This document shows positions 53,001-60,070 of a DNA stretch of 64,000 nucleotides, piece by piece (the stretch's first letter is position 1; each line of letters opens with the position of its first letter). A program made the position numbers and the translations under genes. The notes below the pieces were generated by a model. The model had not been told where the DNA came from. It did not search any database and saw nothing but the letters and a program-made list of their open reading frames with translations. Source of the DNA: Treponema sp. (lineage in GTDB: Bacteria; Spirochaetota; Spirochaetia; Treponematales; Treponemataceae); assembly GCA_017525605.1 (NCBI GenBank), contig JAFXSM010000011.1, forward strand, positions 90,869 to 154,868. The letters are read 5' to 3'.

Positions 53001-53657
53001 GCTCGTTCCGCCTGCGGTCGCAATCTCCTCTTCGCGGAAAAAGTCAATCTGCTCCGAGTCGTAAGTTTCGTGAGAGAGGAGATTTCCGCCCTCGTCGTAA
53101 ATCGCAACATCCATGAGCGAAATCGTGTGGTCGTCGGCAATCGTTCCGTCAATCGTGAAAAGCGAGCCGTATGCTGAAGCGTCAAGGTTATCCGACTTAA
53201 CAACGCCCGGATTTGAGATTACGAAGACCGGAGGCGTGTTGTCGATGTCGAATGTGCGCGACGATTCGCCTGAAGAGTGCCCTGCCTCGTCGTATGCGGT
53301 CACGCTCACCTGATAAGAGCCGTCCTTGTATTTGAAAAAGCCTGTCACGCTGTCGTATTCGTTCAGCTCGACCTGCCATGTCTTGTTGGAGTTCACAGTC
53401 GCGCTGAATGTGCCCAGACTTTTCTTCGTCTCGGTGTTTATCACTTCCACCATGACTTTGGAAACGCCTTTGTCGTCGTCCCAGGTTCCGTACAAGACGA
53501 ACTTGTCGCGGATTGTCGCTGCAATCGGCGGATAAGATATCTCCAATGTCGGTGCCTCTGTATCGACAGACTCTCCGAGACCGACATTGCAAGCTGCCAT
53601 CATTGCCGCAGCAAGCAAACCAAGGACAAGACCCAAAACAGCAAACAGCTTTCTCAC
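41031..53657 (-). CDS. Giant Ig-repeat surface lipoprotein 2 (4208 residues)
   Basis: Uninterrupted 12.6-kb paralogue of the neighbouring giant gene, same strand, head to tail. The signal peptide ends in lipobox MMAAC (Cys23), with Asn at +2, then VGLGESVDTEAPTLEISYPP. The N-terminal 370 residues are closely similar to protein 1. The middle is a long chain of Ig-like modules (VDSGAPTLSVG, IDATSPELSG, FDNTAPKIQSA, VDTKTPTVKGE, VDNTGPTISVTSP and others), including the same DRP-type openings. The C-terminus has a TIG-like segment near the YQMDVVPYVTKVYTT region and a final ~490-residue propeller-like domain (HLHIAAYAGNGDVMYAYLDK, IPYIGYYTGAI, DVVCVVWYDVEANNMKFSYI). The start is GTG with AGGAG upstream. 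No catalytic motif is seen; binding or structural function is inferred. Confidence 0.85.
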   Translation of the reverse strand: MRKLFAVLGLVLGLLAAAMMAACNVGLGESVDTEAPTLEISYPPIAATIRDKFVLYGTWDDDKGVSKVMVEVINTETKKSLGTFSATVNSNKTWQVELNEYDSVTGFFKYKDGSYQVSVTAYDEAGHSSGESSRTFDIDNTPPVFVISNPGVVKSDNLDASAYGSLFTIDGTIADDHTISLMDVAIYDEGGNLLSHETYDSEQIDFFREEEIATAGGTSVTIAQFAEDPTTTANSRYSDVYGTDSKAGTKNYYASVTLTDSAKVYQNPTGSERAAAEQKSYSLGNSTSSVYLYDDVYTTLMSAKKGLGLSAADLKNILNGNATNDEALALLNEKVKETAASEDNRLFFSLNPEANPTYTISGYAFNFDDKDSNQSASNGNTVNVTINSGLDGVKVDPSTMKVWMLTCDSYPAKSDVATKISSLASKVKTAEQNAKADGESTITSSQVAEIESDGWTLVYDYYTYNGSTVDVKSIAITLPSSGIVLNKYYILAVTGYDADDVEFSQNTIYGFSGNEAGIAPTINITNPDNGDFVKASELVFSGNGTVNSDSLFVSELTATITAYNGSVSCGNESGYPVTLTFDKTLGAWTSTNESAFYIDGENTTGKNFAWKFNPSGIDGFLDATASATKYTLSVYGKSSSGHDITMTTMVQLDTTDPVVKITTITPTVSGSDVSDVVKTWSGHSDDNVYINGTIRIMGSIVEQNLSAVTYDIRVSADMDADLSDSSYSILEQLYNATKNNPNIPAAYDGNLGSSNSIDVNFMTSMVTSGYHNSNPGSDSDTPLKIRVIITAKDKVGNVGTYSSDEYNDGKDFIIYQETDRPIITFTNADESVDSENKIGVDTNLFLTTSNKLSVTLSDDDGVDTYKITVKDLNGNELDESQSTTPSKSFTSKSVSLSLPNDEGIYKVQVESSDVNHSVAGLNSSGAYGLATSKEFYVAVDSGAPTLSVGTINPYLSTADTISGTISPSTKSFDKGSSITAVFVDSNYTELDSQPATLTATKSGTAWEFPLSSMPDSVSKSYVLKITVEDKYHQKSSTNVSFSMDPNAPTIDATNFTAQTVKLDESSYVTLKANAEDETGGSGIATFGYYLSASETAPTNYGDVTWNAMNQTNSGWNVTFDISSSLSSLGITSDGTVYAFLAAKDNAGNTTIHSTPATLTIDKTAPAIAVTGFDGNAVSANGTATTNDRTKTFNVEVTDTNLSSLLSDNSNVTVGTGSSSGNVTTYPVTVTWTSDSDGKVEDSKNVTFTAKDANNRETTQTVTIKCDNKAPAVTLGSTNQYYTSAPLLSGTISDTNLTGTSSDISVYLVNTAGSSVVKEGAVTINGTSWSSAFSGVDAGTYGIVIVASDTFGNKSAYKTSSGSVPSAASFSGTPVALSANEITIDATSPELSGSVKVGTSANPATTVESSFYSNGSADIYIAGKVADETGGSGIDTSKVWILPYSKVTSETATDTNKATVDSDGNFTFTLSSSSISKSGNVYMRVADKAGNITDTSLFAITFDNTAPKIQSATLSGTKVTGTESYTAYKSGTDESGNDKYFVNTTSGNTFSVSGIATDNLGLAKLELFVNGTSAGSITDENSLSEWKFENVVLASDSTSATLTLTDKAGNTAEKTIALVSDTTAPNGLHEADEMGKDLYFRIGDAANGNITDVGSKYSSGTYGNSTTIKIRGKFEETGSGTSLIYYKLFNGTVPTSSEITDFSDNPEDKKTGYFSPLSSTETKTVSKNTSSDGSTSENVSVESTFKTNISGFEEGKNYLVLLAVDNVGNKKLDTVTFTPEGGTALTGCYSINVDTKTPTVKGENGTALTNGAGEGDDAYITFTGTATDAASGIKSVSVSVTINEEDKAVSDVTVVAANGDDNTENDSNKKKWTAKIPKSLFSAVSSGNFPVYATATDKAGEGNQQTVSVGQISVDKVLPRVKLNSISDAYSSTENDDTEINGTIALSGTVEDENTLPENGENDVSNTVTAIRYAQVSSSEDSEPANNSASWQTLSGLSITGNYSFKVAGFDTTELADEKYYYIQAVAVDKAGNEGYSEAKLVKVSQATDRPIVKVTNLTKNGSGEYFLKYGTDAQISGSISDDDATSDAVVANFIASSSAITLGSDGKIDSSSVTGTTKFTKSTGEWTFTPANTEDGSKEVYFYAEDNNGKVVYTGSTSLLNSKNTTVTARPYFQYKTSDKEEGATNLTYKSDSKSPQVSATSESDSGTDADGKAASSSGNALLSSYVVGGTKKQNISFEITVTDASGIAGVTADLSYVANGTTTYFKQIATGYTNKAGGTWTSGDKYIGDLKIDDAYTLDSNSFNQTTTGDDTSWTWTTTAVDISAVPTGSLTLNVTPYDKAGLTGNQSYTFSVDNTGPTISVTSPTSNEECTGDITIKGTATDTGSAGAYNIQWIVPTDTERTTAGSKTDSAEKLAYYKGLKWNGGTTSLYDEATVNVWEFKFDGNYDEASSNANGFVFNAGNPNFTVYDSADFATNDDCTTSDIYNLPVYFMATDNLGNRAVYTSFSIRHNPEWDKPKTEFTYPTTKDYDKDADYVTLGGTIRATGSAEIPSGTTTVGAIYVQVADSDAEFGDDDKTKASTAVNIQNKTGTKSDGTTSYTYSENDGGYGLTVVSAYEALEALKGTAVTVNDDAGAKTYGFSSKAAMDAWWGVKANGTASWNITLNSDDGMNPSGAEDSGTNDIALRACGINADGKFGAWSESVEIHIDDAAPTISSAVNQYSASLTSSNIVSSNAAVASSSGQSYVSDMFLRGQWYLVLDILDETGISELTVKQTLIEDSSETTSTLAAGSGYFVASVNVDVTDLPKITDSTTTKKGRKVFIPISQEKSQVKYTVVAKDADATGHVANQEFSFKIDNDAPTLASIKNNETLLSDSSENTVIESNSVYAFGGESEDSGSGVERVVFYFMRKYGTTAMKSTDATNDCILDPMITTGTADSKVAMSGLTPLEITQGNDTFYLYAEDISGTVTANTFVGTLGDHIRAGGLVYIDGVYRKITSISGSTVNFEPALASSSSSIGSGKTVSFPIAQVIDANNTAKTTSATSFTFDTGKDDGDGMPESFTKSGTKWTWDASIHSTNIPDGPATLVVLAFDEAGNVAKKSYKVMVANNAPKLAKVFLGTDLNNNSKYENEEFETYNILGAAGNEQETYTLNFASFAEDYSDYVSNDTGKFTVKNKLAVIPEIVGGNGNIQMVAKKDATDETAVTSANGTAKDSITSKTATATTATALEDATTVTADIFAASKVGNKFFAYELTNRELVGKTTDPVESDDGANKSFSFTFWDSTEERTQGTNSQNAVLLVEDFEFDLVDGTAPKVVVNPFYWKKLNSNSIYGSDVTDEDDNYTVSSIGDLKGHIELENDIKDNTSITSVLGTDPKVSGKITFTGTAYDEHSLASLAFTFSNGTVTPFDNVSMATYNKNTSKWTPATATMSDDDYEVSITEAAGDSYGVFNDSVYFGQKGHKIYWKLSIDTEKLSTTVATDMSLTVLATDLSGNVTSTDSTKISAPTKSPNYIPGQELSDSVTYTVTDGTTNYPIYQMDVVPYVTKVYTTLAKNKTSNWSVYNRTALGHYPVQSVVSNISGITLKTATSEDVTLYGFNLNSSTATIESGSNSFVTTATGNLKLTVGTDSTYGQKVSFNVAKLSSGSLNLKVGGISVLNNINNNNSKGAASGTGTAYANCYNRQPNGDTNNILADDIVFDVWEFNDRAAEPINGLAAGINMEINQTTGMLNYAFANGGLYFSMGGNTNKTTAYDATNSYSSIYWAGDYDTFASPCVGFHVDELGYTYAVDSGGDTNTSGSVDKWVFYSSRWTQGRRDTEGTLSGSNSLRLEEIGLKTGTSGLDYSLMKYRFLSSEFASTVNKTNSTTNLYMVYYDALCNQIRFRAGTFSGTDRQTTGGFQDEYTNGASSYYSTNNCQIIANGSAGATFKTSATESKTVAGISGRGAGQYVDVAVVKNGTSDVVCVVWYDVEANNMKFSYITDPISNWNSLKGNETAASWSTPQTIFSEGGEYCHIVADKNNHLHIAAYAGNGDVMYAYLDKYSSDAQTCTVDASGSVGEHLTLDVAVNSKNHSIPYIGYYTGAIKKPKYAYLVDPTIEDSTATFTQVADGADSSELFTGDWEVAVVPTPSTMTTNREDKVNVGVWKSSGVLTNSKVGGEIKNSSSGGTFNGYGSTNWSKTFGNGTANGVLGYQISTATGSCLETAQMR

Positions 53658-53833
53658 TTCAAACTCTCCTGATGACTTTTTAAAATCTCCAAAAACTCTA
53701 AAATCTCTAATTTTAAATTAGCGACATATTACATTTTCTATCGGCAAAAAAACAATAGAACGATTGAAAACTTAGAAAACTCATAGAAAACAAAATGTAA
53801 CCTATATCGTAAAGAATCCTTGAAGTTCACTTT
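53658..53833. other. Divergent AT-rich regulatory interval between giant gene 2 and murJ
   Basis: 176 bp shared by the minus-strand giant gene and plus-strand murJ. TTACATTTT near 53726 and AAAATGTAA near 53789 are inverted copies about 56 bp apart. No clear -35/-10 pair is assignable on either strand. Confidence 0.4.
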
Positions 53834-55477
53834 ATGCAAAAAAATAGATATCCTTTCCGAATCATGTCTGAATCAAAAACAAAGCAGAAATCTATTTTAT
53901 CGGCGGCATTCTCGCTGTCGTTCTTCACACTTCTTTCGCGAATACTCGGTCTTATTAGGGAACAGACAAAAGCGATTTTCATGGGAACTTCAATTTATGC
54001 GGACGCGTTCACAATCGCATTCATGATTCCGAACCTGTTCAGAAGGCTTTTCGCCGAGAATTCGATTTCGGTAGCGTTCATTCCGACTTTCAGGGGGTAT
54101 CTTGAAGAATCGGAAAAAGACGGGGAAAACGGAATAAAAAGGACGAAGGAATTCGTTTCGGCAACGCTCACTCTCGTCACGTTTTTGACAGCAACTGTAG
54201 TCACGCTCGGAATAATTTTCACTCCGTACATAATCCCGTTCTTCTACGACGGCAACAATCCAGACACAATCGCGGAAACGACGATTCTCACCAGAATCAT
54301 GTTCCCGTATCTTTTCGTGATTTCGGTCGCGGCATTCTTTCAGGGAATCCTGAACGGCGTGAAGATTTTCTCTCCGTCGGGCTTCACTCCTGTTTTGTTC
54401 AACTCGATTGTAATCACTGCGACATACGTTCTCTCTCCATACACAGAAAACCCGGCACGCGCAATGGCGTTCGGAGTGATTGCCGGCGGATGCGTGCAGG
54501 CACTTTTCCAGCTTCCGTTCGTCATAAAAACAAAATGGTGGTGCGGATTTGCCTCAATAAAAAAAGCGTTCACGAACCCGGGCACGCGGAAAGTTCTCAG
54601 GCTCATAGGGCCTACGATTCTCGGAATGGCGTGCTACCAGTTGAACGACGTTGTTTCGACGGCACTTGCGGGCAACGCGGGAACTGGAACGGTTTCGTCT
54701 CTCCAATATTCGCTTCGTCTGCAGGAACTGATTCTCGGAATTTTCGCGGTCTCAATCGGCTCGGTGATTCTGCCTGACTTGAGCGCGCTTGCAAAAAAAG
54801 AGCAGTGGGCAGACTTCAGCACGATGCTCTCTCAGTCGGTCAAAATAATCGCGCTAATATCGATTCCGACGACGTTCTTTTCGCTCATCACAGGAAAAGA
54901 AATAATCTCGCTCGTCTACAAATCAAAAAGCTTCGACGACAATTCGGTGGCACTCACATTGCAGGCGTTCAGATTCCACATCGCGGGACTCTTTTTCATC
55001 GCGATGAACAGAATCGTTGCGCCTGCGTTCTACGCACAGGGCGACACGAAATCCCCTACCCTCGCCGGCATAATAGGCTTTGCAGTGAACATCGCGCTCG
55101 CGTTCGTCATGGTGAACGTCCTCGACAAAAACATTGCGGGTGCTGGAATTGCGTTTGCGCTTTCCGTTGCAAGCCTTGCGAATTCGCTGATGCTTTTCAT
55201 TTTCTTGCGGAAGAACAGGAACCTCAACGTAAAATCAATCACGTTCGGAACGGTTCTCTATTCCGTAAAATTGGTTCTGTATTCGCTCGTGGCATCAGTC
55301 CCGACATATTTTCTGCGCCCAATCCTCATTGAAAAATTCGCAGGGTACGGAAAGATTGTCTCGTTCGGAATCCCGCTGGCGATATGCGCAGTCTGCTACG
55401 GAGCGGTCGGAATTGCGCTGCTCGTAGTCACGAAGGATGAGATTGTCAAATTGGCAATAAAGAAAATCAGGAAATAA
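53834..55477 (+). CDS. murJ: Lipid II flippase MurJ (MviN)
   Basis: A 547-residue, 14-helix inner-membrane protein of the MOP superfamily that flips lipid II to the periplasmic face for peptidoglycan synthesis. Signatures: SFFTLLSRILGLIREQTKAI in helix 1 (essential loop arginines), ADAFTIAFMIPNLFRRLFAENS and SVAFIPTFRGYLEE. Later: PGTRKVLRLIGPTILGMACYQLN and FALSVASLANSLMLFIFLRK. The length is normal. The ATG at 53834 and the ATG at 53864 (MSESKTKQKS) are both possible; neither has a good ribosome site, and the later one matches family starts better. Transcribed divergently from giant gene 2 and followed 44 bp later by the M24 peptidase gene. Confidence 0.93.
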   Translation: MQKNRYPFRIMSESKTKQKSILSAAFSLSFFTLLSRILGLIREQTKAIFMGTSIYADAFTIAFMIPNLFRRLFAENSISVAFIPTFRGYLEESEKDGENGIKRTKEFVSATLTLVTFLTATVVTLGIIFTPYIIPFFYDGNNPDTIAETTILTRIMFPYLFVISVAAFFQGILNGVKIFSPSGFTPVLFNSIVITATYVLSPYTENPARAMAFGVIAGGCVQALFQLPFVIKTKWWCGFASIKKAFTNPGTRKVLRLIGPTILGMACYQLNDVVSTALAGNAGTGTVSSLQYSLRLQELILGIFAVSIGSVILPDLSALAKKEQWADFSTMLSQSVKIIALISIPTTFFSLITGKEIISLVYKSKSFDDNSVALTLQAFRFHIAGLFFIAMNRIVAPAFYAQGDTKSPTLAGIIGFAVNIALAFVMVNVLDKNIAGAGIAFALSVASLANSLMLFIFLRKNRNLNVKSITFGTVLYSVKLVLYSLVASVPTYFLRPILIEKFAGYGKIVSFGIPLAICAVCYGAVGIALLVVTKDEIVKLAIKKIRK

Positions 55478-55521
55478 ATTTTGCAAACAAAGAATCGGCG
55501 ATTCATTGTTTAAGGAGTTAT

Positions 55522-56679
55522 ATGAAAAATTACACTAAAGAAGAGCTTGAGGGGATTTATCTTGACAGGAAGATGAAGCTCGTGGAGTTCATGTCGAACA
55601 AGAAGATTGACGCGGCGGTTTTCGAGGATACGGAAGGAAGAAGGAATCCGGCTGTCAGATATTTCACAGGGCATCCGAGCGACGCGCTCTATGTGATTGC
55701 GGTCGTTGAGGGAAAGGCGACAGATTTTCTCGTTCCGTGGGATGAGAACCTTGCGAAAGAAAAATCCGTAGGCGTTCAGATTATTCCGTACAACAAATAC
55801 GACAGAATCAACACTGCCGCGGTCGCGAAAATCCTCAAATCGGTAAAGCTCAAGGGCAACAAAAAAGTCGAGCTTCCGCCAGAGACTCCGTACCCGCTAT
55901 TCTTGAAATACGTCGATTCTCTTTCATCGGAAGGATGGGACGTTCTCTGCCGCGAAAAATCGACTCACGATTACGTCGTTGAGATGCGTGCGACAAAAGA
56001 CGAATACGAAATCGAATGCACGAAAGAGGCAGCGAGGGTCGGCGACCACATCATCAGCGAAATCGAGCGCGGAATCAGGGAGAACTGGCTGAAAAAAGAA
56101 ATGGATGTCGCCCTCCTCATCGAAAGCGAGCTCAGGAAATTCAACTGCGAAAGGACAGGTTTCGACACTCTTGCGGCAGGCCCTGCGCGTTCTTGGGCAA
56201 TCCACGCTTTCCCTGGCTACACAGACGCACCGTGGCCGGCAGACGGGCTTTCAATCCTCGATTTCGGCGTTGTCTACGAAGGATACACAAGCGACACGAC
56301 TCTCACGGTCGCAAAGAATCTGAACGAAAAGCAGGCTGAACTTGTGGAGCTTGTGGAGAAAGCAGCGAAAGAAGCTCTTCCGCTTTACAAACCGAACGCA
56401 AAAATCCGCGACGCAGGTGCAAAGGCTGACGAAGTTTTCGCAAAAGCAAAGAAAGTCATGCCTCACACTCTCGGTCACGGAATCGGTCTTGAGATACACG
56501 AATATCCGAGAGTGAGCCCAAAGCAGGACGAAAAGGCACTTTTCAAGCCTGGAATGATTGTCACTCTTGAGCCGGGACTTTACGACCCGAAACTCGGAGG
56601 CGTGAGACTCGAAAACGACGTTCTCATAACGAAGGACGGAAACGAAGTCATCACGCACTCAAAAATCATCAGGATTTAA
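55522..56679 (+). CDS. M24-family Xaa-Pro aminopeptidase-like metallopeptidase
   Basis: A 385-residue pita-bread-fold aminopeptidase or dipeptidase with two metals. The N-terminal creatinase-type domain (about 1-145) is followed by the M24 domain. The metal ligands are visible in order: LDFGVVYEGYTSDTT (two Asp), HTLGHGIGLEIHE (His), TLEPGLYDP (Glu), and GVRLENDVLIT (Glu). It cleaves an N-terminal residue preceding proline, or X-Pro dipeptides; it is probably cytosolic. TAAGGAG lies 6 nt before ATG 55522. It is probably cotranscribed with murJ. Its stop codon overlaps that of the convergent TPR gene by 4 bp. Confidence 0.92.
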   Translation: MKNYTKEELEGIYLDRKMKLVEFMSNKKIDAAVFEDTEGRRNPAVRYFTGHPSDALYVIAVVEGKATDFLVPWDENLAKEKSVGVQIIPYNKYDRINTAAVAKILKSVKLKGNKKVELPPETPYPLFLKYVDSLSSEGWDVLCREKSTHDYVVEMRATKDEYEIECTKEAARVGDHIISEIERGIRENWLKKEMDVALLIESELRKFNCERTGFDTLAAGPARSWAIHAFPGYTDAPWPADGLSILDFGVVYEGYTSDTTLTVAKNLNEKQAELVELVEKAAKEALPLYKPNAKIRDAGAKADEVFAKAKKVMPHTLGHGIGLEIHEYPRVSPKQDEKALFKPGMIVTLEPGLYDPKLGGVRLENDVLITKDGNEVITHSKIIRI

Positions 56680-59600
56680 GATTTAATCTTCTCAAGAAGT
56701 TCAAGAATCTCTGAATCGAGGGCATCGCGGAGGTAATCATCCTCAAGGTTCTCGCAGAGATTCCTGAGAGTCTGCATGACGGTGCTTACAAGCGCGATGA
56801 TGTTCTCGTCGTCGGACGGATCCATTGCGATGTCGGAAGTGATTTCCTCGGTCGGAGTCGGGCGAGCGACAACGCCTGACTCGATGAGCGCGGATATCGT
56901 CGCGAACAGACCAGGCTTTCCTGAAAGCTTCGCGATTATGTAGTCGAGCATGAGCCTGTTGTGGCTCGTCATGAACTGCTTTTTCTTTGCAGGCGGAAGG
57001 AATTCGAGCATGTCGCGGAGTTTCTTGAACATATCGAGCGAGGTGCTGAATTCTTCCGCAACGTCCTTGTTCGCGATTGCGGCAACGATTGACGGCAAAG
57101 TGTCTACTGCCTTCTTGAGCATCATGTCTGCTTCGGAAGGCGCACCCAAATCGCCGAGTTTCTTTATCTCCTCGTCAATTTCCGCGCTCGCCTTCTCCTC
57201 AAGCTGCTTCGACATCTCCTCCTGGAAATCCTCTTCCTCAATTACCTCGGAAACTTCTTTCTGCGACTTGCTGTTGTAAAGTTCAGCATCAGGAGTCACG
57301 ACGAAGTTGTCGATTGTCTCGGAAATCTTCGAATACAAATCATCGCCGATTTTCTCTTTGATTTTGTCCTCGATTTTTTCATCGAAGTTCTCGGAGAATT
57401 TCTTTTCGAGGAGATTGTCGATTCTGTTCTTGATTTTTCTGTCAACGCCGTCAAGCTTGTCATCAATCTGGTCGGCGATTTTCTCTTCGATATTGCGTTC
57501 CGCCTTCTTGATTTTGTCGGCGGCATTCTGAGCAAAGTCATTCGCGAACTGCGCCGCCCTCCAAGCCTGATTTGCGGTGTAAGCGGCATTGTCAGCTGAA
57601 TTCGCAACGCGCTGAATCTGCCTCTCAAGCGAAAGATAATCATCGTCCGAAATCGGCTTCGGCTGGTGGCGTGCATCGTACTGACGCGGCTCGCTCTCGT
57701 TTTCGCGCGGCGGAACCGGATTCTGATTCGGCATCGGAGCAGGTTTTTCAGTGTTTTCAGGAATGTAGACCGGCTCGGCACGAGGATTTTCCCTAGGAGG
57801 ATTCACGTTTTCGTCCTCAAATCCGTAATCGTCTTTTGGAGTCGCAGCATCGGCAATTTCAGCAAGATTCATCTCTCGCTCTTCGCTCAAAAGTTTCTGC
57901 TCGTCGTCGTCCTCATCAACAGGAACGTCGATGTCTATCAAGTTTTCGTTCGGATTTTTCGAGTCGATTTCAGGGTCGCCGGACATTATCTCGTCGATTG
58001 AAACAAGGTCGTCGGTGTCACCGCTCAAATCTTCAGTTCCGAACTGGTTGAAATCGAAATTGTCGTTCTCGCTCGCAGCCTCTGCAAGTGAAGGAACGGA
58101 ATCAGCAGTCTCCGCCGAAGCGATTTCATCTGAATCGGACGGAACGCTTGCAGACGCAGACGGAGAATATGCACTTGAAGGCTCCCCCTGAGCACTTGTC
58201 GGAACTGGCTGCGCACCGTCAGAAGAATATGCAGGAGCTGCGCCAACAGGAGACAAGCCTGACGGAACTGCAGCTGGAGCACCGGACGGATTGGAAGCAT
58301 AAGGATTCGCATTTGCAGGATGCTCGACATCAGAATCCACATCATGCGGAATGACGGAGTCAACGTTGTCATGCTCCGTGTCGATTAGGTTTTCAAGGGA
58401 GCGGTTCGGGTCGTATTCGACAGAGCGGTCAATCTCGGCATCCGCGTCAAAGTCAATCGGAGACTCGGCACCGGCATTCTTGTTCTCGAACTTGCGCCCG
58501 TCTTCCATTGAAGGCATCACAGGGTTGTAAAGACCGGCATCCGTCTCGCCGTCATTCGCAAGCGAGATTTCAGTGTCAAATCCGGTATCGTCAATGAAAT
58601 CCGCATTCATGTCCATGTCGGCATCTGCTATTTCGTCCTCGGAAGAAATATGTTCTTTCTGCTCGATTTGTTCGACTGCTTTTTTCACTGCGGCATTGCA
58701 ACCGTCAACTTTTCTTGCCTTTCCGAGAATGTTCAGTGCCTCAATATCCTTTCCCTGATTCTCGTAAACCCTTGCGAGCTGCAAAAGCGCGTCGGCATCT
58801 TTTGAATTCTCGTGGACGGCGACTTTCAGGTAGTCTTCCGCATTTTTCAAATCTGCAATCTGATAGTAGCGTTTTCCCCAATCCCTGTAGACATCTGTGT
58901 AATCGGGCTTCACGCGCTCGATTCTGTCGAAGCACGCCTCGATTTTGTCCTCGTCGCCGTGGACGATGTAATACTGACCGAGAAGATTGACCGTCTCCAC
59001 GTCGTTCTGGTCGATTTTCCACAAGTGAGAGATTTTTTCGTATGCGGCAGAAAGATAATTCGCCGAAAGGAGAATGTTCGCGGACTGCTTGAGAATCGAA
59101 ACGTCCTCTGGGCTGATTTCCGTTGCCTTCTGAATCGTCTCGGCAGCTTCCGAATGTTTGCCCTGCTGCTCCTGAGAGAATGCAAGCCCTGTGAGCGCAG
59201 GAGAATATTTGTCGTTCTTGGAAAGTGCCTTTTTGAATTCCTGCTCGGCATGGTCGAAAACGCTTTTCCTGTTGTAGACCTTGCCCATCGCAGTGTGCAT
59301 CTTTACGTCGTCAGGATTGATTTTGAGGGCGCGGGAAACAACATTGTCGGCTTCCTGCACCTGATTGTCCTTCAGAAGCAGGTTCGCGTACCCGTCGATT
59401 GCTTCCGTCCAACCCGGCTTCGAGCGGAGCGCACCTTCATAATACGACAAGGCTTTCTTGTTCTCGCCGATTACTTCCATGCTCTTCGCAATGTTGAGCT
59501 GCAAAACCGGATGGTTCGGGTCGAGCTTCAGCCCGTGCAGATATGTTGAAATCGCCTTCTCGTGATTGTTCTGCAAAGCGTAAATCGCTCCGAGATGGTT

Positions 59601-60038
59601 GAATGCAAGAACGTCCCTCGGATTCTGGTCAACGACGCTCTGGAAACACTCGATTGCGGAAGAGTATTTTCCCATCTGCCTGTATGTGAAACCGAGGCTG
59701 TACGAAATCTGGATTCCCTTCTCGCCGGTGTCAATCGCACGCTCAAGCGCGAAAATTGAATCCTCGTACCTTTCGAGCCGCCTGTAAATTCCGCCAAGAG
59801 CAAGAAGAACATCCACGTTGCCAGGCTGAAGATTGTCGATTTCCTCAAAGCAAGTGAGAGCCATCTCATCCTCTCCGCTTTTCACATAGAGGTTTCCAAG
59901 CTGAATCTTAAGCTCCAAATTATCCGGATCTTCGCTTATCAGCGACTTGTAGATTCTCTTTGCAGTCTCGTAATCGTGTGCAATGAGAGAAGTCTTTGCC
60001 CGTTTTAATTGCATTTCCTTATCTGACATATCCTGCAT
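56676..60038 (-). CDS. Large TPR / acidic linker / coiled-coil protein
   Basis: A 1120-residue soluble protein without signal peptide. Residues about 1-470 are tandem tetratricopeptide repeats (for example ALTCFEEIDNLQPGNVDVLL, KYSSAIECFQSVVDQNPRDV, AEQEFKKALSKNDKYSPALT). About 470-780 is acidic and disordered, rich in Asp, Glu, Pro, Ser and Ala (SGAPAAVPSGLSPVGAAPAY). About 800-950 is a long charged helical coiled coil (ADKIKKAERNIEEKIADQID, KIEDKIKEKIGDDLYSKISE). The rest is helical. It looks like a cytoplasmic scaffold; no enzyme motif is seen. The first ATG is 60038, but AGGA spacing favours the ATG at 60029 (MSDKEMQ). Similar large TPR proteins occur in treponemes. Confidence 0.75.
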   Translation of the reverse strand: MQDMSDKEMQLKRAKTSLIAHDYETAKRIYKSLISEDPDNLELKIQLGNLYVKSGEDEMALTCFEEIDNLQPGNVDVLLALGGIYRRLERYEDSIFALERAIDTGEKGIQISYSLGFTYRQMGKYSSAIECFQSVVDQNPRDVLAFNHLGAIYALQNNHEKAISTYLHGLKLDPNHPVLQLNIAKSMEVIGENKKALSYYEGALRSKPGWTEAIDGYANLLLKDNQVQEADNVVSRALKINPDDVKMHTAMGKVYNRKSVFDHAEQEFKKALSKNDKYSPALTGLAFSQEQQGKHSEAAETIQKATEISPEDVSILKQSANILLSANYLSAAYEKISHLWKIDQNDVETVNLLGQYYIVHGDEDKIEACFDRIERVKPDYTDVYRDWGKRYYQIADLKNAEDYLKVAVHENSKDADALLQLARVYENQGKDIEALNILGKARKVDGCNAAVKKAVEQIEQKEHISSEDEIADADMDMNADFIDDTGFDTEISLANDGETDAGLYNPVMPSMEDGRKFENKNAGAESPIDFDADAEIDRSVEYDPNRSLENLIDTEHDNVDSVIPHDVDSDVEHPANANPYASNPSGAPAAVPSGLSPVGAAPAYSSDGAQPVPTSAQGEPSSAYSPSASASVPSDSDEIASAETADSVPSLAEAASENDNFDFNQFGTEDLSGDTDDLVSIDEIMSGDPEIDSKNPNENLIDIDVPVDEDDDEQKLLSEEREMNLAEIADAATPKDDYGFEDENVNPPRENPRAEPVYIPENTEKPAPMPNQNPVPPRENESEPRQYDARHQPKPISDDDYLSLERQIQRVANSADNAAYTANQAWRAAQFANDFAQNAADKIKKAERNIEEKIADQIDDKLDGVDRKIKNRIDNLLEKKFSENFDEKIEDKIKEKIGDDLYSKISETIDNFVVTPDAELYNSKSQKEVSEVIEEEDFQEEMSKQLEEKASAEIDEEIKKLGDLGAPSEADMMLKKAVDTLPSIVAAIANKDVAEEFSTSLDMFKKLRDMLEFLPPAKKKQFMTSHNRLMLDYIIAKLSGKPGLFATISALIESGVVARPTPTEEITSDIAMDPSDDENIIALVSTVMQTLRNLCENLEDDYLRDALDSEILELLEKIKS

Positions 60039-60070
60039 CCTGTAAAACTACTCTTATTTTGGTTTTAATT

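Noticed and set aside
26968..53657. Giant genes as assembly artefacts of repeated modules
   Set aside because: Modules are diverged from each other, frames stay open for 12-13 kb, and both ends have proper start and terminator signals.
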